A DNA stretch of 64,000 bases from Stylonectria norvegica (Eukaryota; Ascomycota; Sordariomycetes; Hypocreales; Nectriaceae), in the NCBI GenBank assembly GCA_014621405.1, contig JAANBC010000018.1, positions 62,001 to 126,000 on the forward strand, written 5' to 3'. The position numbers were made by a program, and so were the translations under genes. Below the pieces are notes generated by a model. The model did not search any database, was not told the DNA's origin, and worked only from the letters and a program-made list of their open reading frames with translations. This document shows, in pieces, positions 57,799 to 64,000 of this stretch (position 1 is the first letter of the stretch; every line of letters begins with the position of its first letter).

Positions 57799-58518
57799 GT
57801 GGATCTACGACGCTTCGAATTGCTTCATCTCCTCCAGGATAGTATCAACCGCCCACTCCAACATCCTCTCCATATCCCATCAACACCCCCCTTCAACACC
57901 CTCTACGCCTTCGCCGGGCTCTCCACCCTCCTCTACGGCAGCAGCAAATACCTCCTCGGCCCCATGGTCGACACCCAGACGGAAGCGCGCCTCGACTTCC
58001 ACGCCACCACCGCCGCCAAGCTCGACGCCCTCGTCACCAAGCTCGAAAGCACCGTCTCCGAAGTCCCCGCCGCGAAGAAGCTAGCCGCCCTCGGCGACGA
58101 CGAGAGCGACGTGGACGACCCGTCGGAGATGTTCCACCGCGACATGGGCACGCAGACGTCGTTGCCCCTGAGCGTAGCGCCGACGATGGGCAAAGATGCA
58201 GGCGGGGACGCGACGGCCGCGCAGCAGAAGCATGTGGACGGGGTCGTGATGCTGAGTAAAGTGCTTTCTGGGTTTAAGGACGATTTGCGGCAGCAGACTG
58301 AGGATATGGAGGATATCAAAACGCTGCTGGACGTGCTGCGCGACGATGTCGATGGCTTGACCTACGGGGGCCAGTCCGAGTTCCTCGCTGGCTACGACAT
58401 GTACGGCCGGTCGCGTAACGCTGAGCCCGAAGACGAGATTCGCAAGGTGCGGGATAATATTAGGAGGGTCAAGGGCGTGCTGCTGAGCACTAGAAATTTC
58501 CCTTCGTCGACGAGGTAG
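57799..58518 (+). CDS. Pex14/17-like peroxin, 5' end unresolved
   Basis: The frame 57799-58518 (239 codons) reads ELLHLLQDSINRPLQHP, then TLLYGSSKYLLGPMVDTQTE and a helical stretch KLDALVTKLESTVSEVP. This resembles the fungal Pex14/17 (Pex33) family of peroxisomal import docking proteins. The C-terminal half has acidic and coiled-coil segments (LRQQTEDMEDIKTLLDVL). No ATG starts this frame: it opens at GTG and an in-frame TGA lies just upstream. A small upstream exon or an error is therefore likely; I found no splice pair that fits. The first in-frame ATG is near 57963. It begins within 90 bp of the dcl2 stop codon. Confidence 0.45.
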   Translation: MDLRRFELLHLLQDSINRPLQHPLHIPSTPPFNTLYAFAGLSTLLYGSSKYLLGPMVDTQTEARLDFHATTAAKLDALVTKLESTVSEVPAAKKLAALGDDESDVDDPSEMFHRDMGTQTSLPLSVAPTMGKDAGGDATAAQQKHVDGVVMLSKVLSGFKDDLRQQTEDMEDIKTLLDVLRDDVDGLTYGGQSEFLAGYDMYGRSRNAEPEDEIRKVRDNIRRVKGVLLSTRNFPSSTR

Positions 58519-58650
58519 AGCGCACGAGGGGGTTGGGATCTACGAGTAAGAGAAGGCCCCGGGATGACAGCGAATAGTTGCTTGTACTTTATGAACATGG
58601 TATATACATGGTAAAACAGCGTCTACATCTCTGCAAGGTCTGCCAGCGCC

Positions 58651-61600
58651 TCAGGGATTCCGCTTCTCCGACACGTTCTCGCTCTTCTTAGGATCGGGAA
58701 TCTTATAATGCTGGAGAACGGACTCCCATGATGTGACTTTGATGTGCTCGTAGCCTCTGCCCTCTTCCATCTGCTCCCCGTACCACTCCATGGTCGGCCG
58801 GAAGATGTACTTAAACCGATCCACCTGGCCTCTTTTGGTGACGTCTTGGGTGAAGTTGAAGAGTCTGTTTTTGCACTTTGTGAATTTCGTTTGACCGTTG
58901 CCCCGTGGCGGGTGGAAGATTATCTTCCTCGGCTGTCCATCCTTTATCTCCTCCTCGGGCGGGTCGATGTCCATCGCATCTGACGGGGGGGATTGGGAGA
59001 ACGGTCTTGGTGCATGACCTGGCTTGACCATTTTCCAGCCTCTGCCTGGCAATTTGTCGTCAGGGGCGGGTACCCAGTATTTGACATCGTCAATGAACTT
59101 GTCCAGATGATTCAAAGTCATATCTAGGGGGTCCGAGTACTCTGTGTCTGGACAGTCAAACCCACCCATCCAAACCCTAGTCAAGGGAAGTCCAGGGTTC
59201 TTGATTTCGTTTTCGATGCGGAGGATATGGATCGCTTCGCGCTGCGCCTCTATAAGGTCTTCTTCGTAGATGAATCTGCCACTGGAAAATTTATCATTGG
59301 GTGTCATGTCCCAGATGAGCAGTTCCGTGTCGCGCCATGGCTTCAGGTGAATGTTCCTTGGCCGATGTATCGCAATCCAGGGTCGGCGGGTGGGTGCAAC
59401 ATCCAGAGGATACTCGTCGGGATTCCAGCTTCCTTCAAGAGTGTAAAAGAAGGAAATAAGCGTGTTGTAGAATCCACAGGGTGGCTTCCCTCCCCTAGGG
59501 CTTTCTAGGGCCGGAAACCACCTGAAACAGTTCCTGTACGACTGAAACTCGGATCGATAGTCTCGGAAGTGAAAAGCCATGTCGGCGTTCCAGTAAGAGA
59601 CCGGGAACTTGTAAAGCATGATGGGACACCAGTAAGCTTGGGGTATCTTCAGCACAATATTCGAAATGTGATTCGTGATAGTGTCTGCCCTATCGTTAGG
59701 GACAAGCCTTCTTTTCGGCCCCTGAGGAGCTTGGACTAATCCGAGTGCTTGCCCAACGCTCCCTGGCGTCGCCTTCTCCTCTTCGGCAAGGTCAAGTGCC
59801 TTAAACACGTCGTCTGGATTGGGGACAGTGTTTGCAGCATACTTGGGCAGCGTGATAAAGCGAGACATCCTGGCCGTTTCGGGCTCACTCGACCCGATGA
59901 CACTGAATTTCTTGAACTGGTCCATATGGGTAATAGACCACCAGCCGAACCAGTTGACCAAGCTCTGCTCGTCATTGCCATCGATATGTTCAGGGGCGGT
60001 TATCAAGGGGCCGCTATCCTCCCTGTCTTTTGTAGCTCTGACAAGCTCTCGGATCAACCTGCATGTCTTCTCTCGTGCTGTCTTTGCTTCAAGATTAAGT
60101 GCTTGGCGAGATTTTTCCTCGTTTGAGTAGCCGTTTGAGCTGCGATCTCGCTGCTCAGCCAACTGGGCTTTTTCAATCGCCAAAGTGAAGAGCCAATCGT
60201 CAATGTCTGCACAGACGGCAAGTCTTCCTCGTCGATACGGATCATAATTTTGATGGGTTACATCATGAAAGCTCTGCCAGAACCATTTGACGAAATTGTA
60301 GGCTTGTTGCGGTTGTGATACAAGAAAACTGGGGGTCACCAATATCACTATTCCAGGCTGGAATACACGCTGAAGACGCACGTCGCCAAATCCAGCCGGT
60401 GATGGTGATGAGGAGGGGAGCATTGCGGGTGACCGTAGAGATTTGGTAAACGACCAAAAGCTGAAGTCTCCATTTTGGCCGTGAAGTAGGCGATTCATGC
60501 CAGGAAACAGTCGGATGTTCCAAGTTGCATTTTCGTGTATAATGACAACGCCATGGTTTAGTTTCAGAAACCGGAACCAGTGACTTGGCGCAATACTGCT
60601 AAATATCCTGCAACTGGAGTTGCAACTTCGAAGCCAATGCGCGAGAAACAGAGCATCTTGTTCGGCTGATGGTGGGAAAGCGAGAAAGAAGTCATGACTT
60701 GTTGTGCTTTGTAGACTCTGGGGGAGGAGCTGATCATAGTTGAGTCCGAAAAATGTTTGGAAAACCGTTGGGCGCATCCCCGGTGGGTGGTCCTGCCCGA
60801 CCTCTGGCTTGGGCGAGATAGGGGCTAGCAGTGAAGGTTCGAAGATGGTGCTCGGTCTGAAAATCATGTATTCAAGGAGCGAGTCATGCAATACGGCGTC
60901 TTCTGTCCCCCAGTCTTCTGATTTCAGAGGATAAATCAGAATGGAGAATTCCAGGGCGTAGCATAGAACTCCTAGCGATCCAATTTTCAGGTAGTCCACA
61001 AAAGCCTGAAGGCTCTCGAGGTTTTCTCTGAAGGTAACAGAGCCTTTGCACAGCTCCTCATTCTGCAGAGCTCCGCTTGCATTTTGAGCTGAAAAGTCTT
61101 TTGCCATGCAGTGATGAGTGAACTCTAGTATTGGTTCAGCTTGGAATAAAGCGGCCCACGATTTGGTATTGTCTGCGGGCATTCCGTCGAAAACAAGAGT
61201 GACCGGTTCTGGACGCATCGAGCCGAATATTGCCTTTTTTGTCCTGGTTTTACCGCCCACGCCATCTTGAGAACCATCCGTGGACGCCCTTCTCAATGCA
61301 GGGGGAAGTCGCTTCGGAAGGTTTTCGGCTTCTTCAGTTATCACGCTGTTTCCATTTAAGGACGTATCGGCTGGAGGCTCACGTTTGAGCACTAAATTTT
61401 CGGATGGAGGAAAGGGCTCCTTGACGAAAAGGCTGTCTTCAGTATCCAAATCCATAGGCTCTTGAACTATGGCGTTGTCATCGAAACGGACAGATTTTCT
61501 CTTCTTCTTGACAACTAATTTCTCTTTGCCTGCGGCCTTTGTGGTATTATCTTCGGGACTTTGCTCTCGGGCCGTTTCAGGCGCTGAACTTTGAGCAAGG

Positions 61601-62802
61601 CCAAGTTGATCCATGGCGGTCTCTTCAGCTACCCCTAAAGTAGCAGGCGAAGTTTGTTCGGGGGTATCGGAATATGCGGTGGCGCTCTCGTTGACCACTG
61701 AAGCATCAGCCTGTGAGTTAAGAAAGAATAGCCTTGGAGGTGGCCTCGGAGGAGGAACAACGCCTTCTCGATCTCGAGAAGCCTTCTGGAGCAAATTTGC
61801 ATGGCGCATCTTGAGAAGCCGAGGCTTTCTGGTCCGGTTCTCTGCTGCTTCCAACAGGCTTGTCCGTTTCTTTCTTCTTATGCCGCCAGTAAACACGTTA
61901 CTAGCTCCAGTTTGTGTTGTGTTGGCATTCTGGCTGAGGTACGAAGTTCGATCTGCTTCGATTGCCCTGTACGATGGCCTTTGGCGACCAAGTTTGGATG
62001 CTAAGGCACTAGATATTGCTTTCTTGGGCCGTGAATCACCTGCAGTCGCCGTTGGCATAGACTGCCGTCGGATCACCCCAGGACGCGCCGTCGAGGTGGG
62101 CGGCGACGTGGACGAGTTCCGTTGTCTCCTGGATGTTTGGCTATCTGTAGCTGGGTTTCCAAATGCTCTATCTTGGCCATCTTCTGATGGGCCAGGCTGT
62201 GTTTCAAGGGGTTTTGGCGTGTCGGGAAGGTCAGTGGAGCTTCGCGGCGAGCTGTTGGCCTCCACATGCTGGGTTTTAGATTCTTCTTTTTCCAGGAACT
62301 CCCACAAGCTAACTTCAAGAGGATTTGTTAGATCGCGCCCGTGAAACAGATTCAAGTAATCCAGAGAGAGCCTCAGAGAGACCCGTAACCTCCGTTGTGA
62401 TGATGGCTGCTCCAAGCCCTGCTCAGCACGCATACGATTGCGCACGGCATGCCGCACCCTTTTACTGTGAAGTTTCTCGATGACAGCTCTTCTCCAGGCC
62501 ATTATTTTAGGATTCGACGCTTCCTGACAACCTTCACGATTCTTGACCTCCTGCCACTTAGCCAGGAGGGGACCCTCACTAATGTAGTCTTCTGGTTCCC
62601 AGGAGGCATCCCATAGGGGATAGCCTTGCCATTCTATGAGGTACCTGGGCTCGCCGTCGATCTGCTGCTCGGCCAGTATTTGCCTGACATTCCATTCTTC
62701 ATCAGAGTCAATTGCTTCTTCAATGGTTGACGTTAGAGAGACGTTGTCTTCCTCGTCGTCGCTCAGGTCCATGGGAGCGGATTCGGAGCGTGAGCTGGTC
62801 AT
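58651..62802 (-). CDS. Large chromodomain protein (possible Chp1/TASOR-like silencing factor)
   Basis: Single exon, 1383 aa, ATG at 62802. Residues 36-90 are a chromodomain (EWNVRQIL, RYLIEWQGYPLWDASWEPEDY) with an aromatic cage W37/W58/Y61 as in H3K9me-binding HP1 and Chp1. Residues 150-540 are low-complexity, Ser/Pro and basic. Residues about 540-660 include LGVLCYALEFSILIYPLK, reminiscent of the SPOC fold of Chp1/TASOR; residues 660-930 and 1000-1383 hold further folded regions I cannot assign (VFQPGIVILVTPSFL; RPWIAIHRPRNIHLKPW). The C-terminus reads FKYIFRPTMEWYGEQ. Likely nuclear and chromatin-bound. Domain identity beyond the chromodomain is inference. It is convergent with the Pex14/17-like gene, and dcl2 lies just beyond. 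Confidence 0.78.
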   Translation of the reverse strand: MTSSRSESAPMDLSDDEEDNVSLTSTIEEAIDSDEEWNVRQILAEQQIDGEPRYLIEWQGYPLWDASWEPEDYISEGPLLAKWQEVKNREGCQEASNPKIMAWRRAVIEKLHSKRVRHAVRNRMRAEQGLEQPSSQRRLRVSLRLSLDYLNLFHGRDLTNPLEVSLWEFLEKEESKTQHVEANSSPRSSTDLPDTPKPLETQPGPSEDGQDRAFGNPATDSQTSRRQRNSSTSPPTSTARPGVIRRQSMPTATAGDSRPKKAISSALASKLGRQRPSYRAIEADRTSYLSQNANTTQTGASNVFTGGIRRKKRTSLLEAAENRTRKPRLLKMRHANLLQKASRDREGVVPPPRPPPRLFFLNSQADASVVNESATAYSDTPEQTSPATLGVAEETAMDQLGLAQSSAPETAREQSPEDNTTKAAGKEKLVVKKKRKSVRFDDNAIVQEPMDLDTEDSLFVKEPFPPSENLVLKREPPADTSLNGNSVITEEAENLPKRLPPALRRASTDGSQDGVGGKTRTKKAIFGSMRPEPVTLVFDGMPADNTKSWAALFQAEPILEFTHHCMAKDFSAQNASGALQNEELCKGSVTFRENLESLQAFVDYLKIGSLGVLCYALEFSILIYPLKSEDWGTEDAVLHDSLLEYMIFRPSTIFEPSLLAPISPKPEVGQDHPPGMRPTVFQTFFGLNYDQLLPQSLQSTTSHDFFLAFPPSAEQDALFLAHWLRSCNSSCRIFSSIAPSHWFRFLKLNHGVVIIHENATWNIRLFPGMNRLLHGQNGDFSFWSFTKSLRSPAMLPSSSPSPAGFGDVRLQRVFQPGIVILVTPSFLVSQPQQAYNFVKWFWQSFHDVTHQNYDPYRRGRLAVCADIDDWLFTLAIEKAQLAEQRDRSSNGYSNEEKSRQALNLEAKTAREKTCRLIRELVRATKDREDSGPLITAPEHIDGNDEQSLVNWFGWWSITHMDQFKKFSVIGSSEPETARMSRFITLPKYAANTVPNPDDVFKALDLAEEEKATPGSVGQALGLVQAPQGPKRRLVPNDRADTITNHISNIVLKIPQAYWCPIMLYKFPVSYWNADMAFHFRDYRSEFQSYRNCFRWFPALESPRGGKPPCGFYNTLISFFYTLEGSWNPDEYPLDVAPTRRPWIAIHRPRNIHLKPWRDTELLIWDMTPNDKFSSGRFIYEEDLIEAQREAIHILRIENEIKNPGLPLTRVWMGGFDCPDTEYSDPLDMTLNHLDKFIDDVKYWVPAPDDKLPGRGWKMVKPGHAPRPFSQSPPSDAMDIDPPEEEIKDGQPRKIIFHPPRGNGQTKFTKCKNRLFNFTQDVTKRGQVDRFKYIFRPTMEWYGEQMEEGRGYEHIKVTSWESVLQHYKIPDPKKSENVSEKRNP

Positions 62803-64000
62803 TTCGGTAAAAGTCGGAGATGAGAAAGATGGACAGAGTCTGAGGAGTGCGGCAAATGGGTTAAGCCATCGACAGTATTGATTAGGGGTAGCTGGAGAAT
62901 TGGTTGACTTTTAGAAAGCTACTGTTCCCGAAGGGGAAGACCATAGGATATGTGATGGATGAATCACGCCTGACGTGAATCAGTCGAGGCTCTCAGGGGC
63001 GCTGCGGCCGGGGGGATTGAAGAAGTACTCACTCTGATCGCTAAGAAGAGGCCCCACGGTTGAACCTCCGTTAGTGCAGAGGCCGAGAGGTATCGTAGCG
63101 CCCAAGCGTCAGTAATCATAGGCCGAAGCTTCAACCGCTTGTCAATGCACATCAACAGCCAGCATTCGGCGTTACAGCCAGCATTCGACAACGCCGTGAA
63201 TAAGTACACGGTGCGTAAATGAATTTTCTCAGGAGAGGTCGCACGTCTCAACTTTAAAGAACAAACGCCAAAATCTCGAAGCTTAACGCTTGACCCTCGC
63301 GACAAGGGCTGGTGGTATTTCGGGATCTTGAAGACCAGAGTTGTTGTCAGTTGTCAGTGAATAAACAACCCCCCACCAGCCGGCGATGGAAGATGGGGGG
63401 CAACCAACCCTGGCAGGTTCGGGCGCGTAAACGCGATGGCACGTGATCCACGAACAGAGGAAGCACGAAGCTGCAGTTGTTGGTCCAGTCACGGGGCGTT
63501 CTGCCACCTGTTACACGGCTACCTAAAGTACTCAGCACTGTAACACCACTTGAGTCCCGTGTGCTTCGTTGTGCTTCGTCCTTGCAAGTGATGCATCACG
63601 AAGGACCACGTCCTACCTACTCAAAGAAAATCCCGAGCTTAGAGCAAGCTAGCTATTATGACTGGGTCTTTCACGGCTAGACTGTGTTTCGCATTTGAAG
63701 TCTTGAAGGTTTCGTGCCATTCGCACCGTTCCAGTCGAAGCCGGACGGGGCTCGTGCACTAACTGTAAATACCCACAACTTAGTCTAGTACAGTACGGTA
63801 CGGCCCTCGATACGGCACTCCATACGGTACCGGTAGAGGGGTCGTCAGAGGCGGGTCGCTAGCCCAGGTCGGCTTCTACTCACCGCGTCCCCTAAAACAA
63901 CCTCAAGTCCTAACCGGAAAAGGTACGGGCGTGCTAGCTGCGATCCATCAAGCGACGAGAGGAACAAGACAATGGGCTGGGCTCGATTGTTACCATCACC
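62803..64000. other. Region upstream of the chromodomain gene to the window end
   Basis: 1.2 kb without a supported gene. Short ORFs lack starts or domains. The last 250 bp contain CGGTACGG-like short repeats but no defined element. Confidence 0.45.

Noticed and set aside
61613..62344. 243-codon plus-strand frame opposite the chromodomain gene
   Set aside because: Shadow of the long minus-strand exon; low-complexity Ser/Val content and no homology.
1..64000. CRISPR array or biosynthetic gene cluster
   Set aside because: No spaced repeats of that kind, and no polyketide, peptide synthetase or terpene genes; the genome is a eukaryote with mostly housekeeping genes here.

Overview
This is nuclear DNA of a filamentous ascomycete (Pezizomycotina, most likely a Sordariomycete). 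The evidence is short introns of about 45-90 bp with GT..CTAAC..AG signals, fungal-restricted families (DUF6604, DUF7514, Stc1 domain, Dicer-like 2), and a Fot1/pogo-type transposon whose interior looks mutated by RIP (repeat-induced point mutation). The species cannot be named from the sequence. All exon models were read by eye and checked for frame across every junction. No search could be run.

Layout. 1-8.7 kb: a BET bromodomain gene (5' end outside the window), a Nudix/DUF4743 gene, a serine beta-lactamase-like gene with a GC-AG intron, and a SET-domain methyltransferase whose last codons have been copied into a downstream minisatellite. 8.7-14.3 kb: a DUF6604 gene, then a nest of tiny two-exon orphan genes; at least two and probably three are tandem duplicates that share an intron position. 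14.4-20.5 kb: an Hsp70-like ATPase and an Ime2/MAK-type kinase. 20.5-28.0 kb: a gene-poor stretch ending in a dead 1.86-kb transposon.

28.8-52.3 kb is mostly housekeeping: an Stc1-domain gene, a mitochondrial PDH-kinase-type gene, a coiled-coil protein, a sugar transporter, a DUF7514 protein, sphingosine-1-phosphate lyase, a GT34 mannosyl/galactosyltransferase, a RING-CH ubiquitin ligase, proteasome subunit alpha2 and an RCC1-repeat protein. 53.1-62.8 kb: Dicer-like 2, a Pex14/17-like gene, and a 1383-residue chromodomain protein.

The most interesting biology is the co-occurrence of Dicer-like 2, a giant chromodomain protein and an Stc1-domain protein. In fission yeast Stc1 and chromodomain protein Chp1 join RNAi to H3K9-methylated chromatin. 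Here the Dicer and chromodomain genes are separated by less than 1 kb. Whether they act together is inference. The other unusual locus is the orphan tandem family at 11.1-13.5 kb, which I cannot match to any known family.
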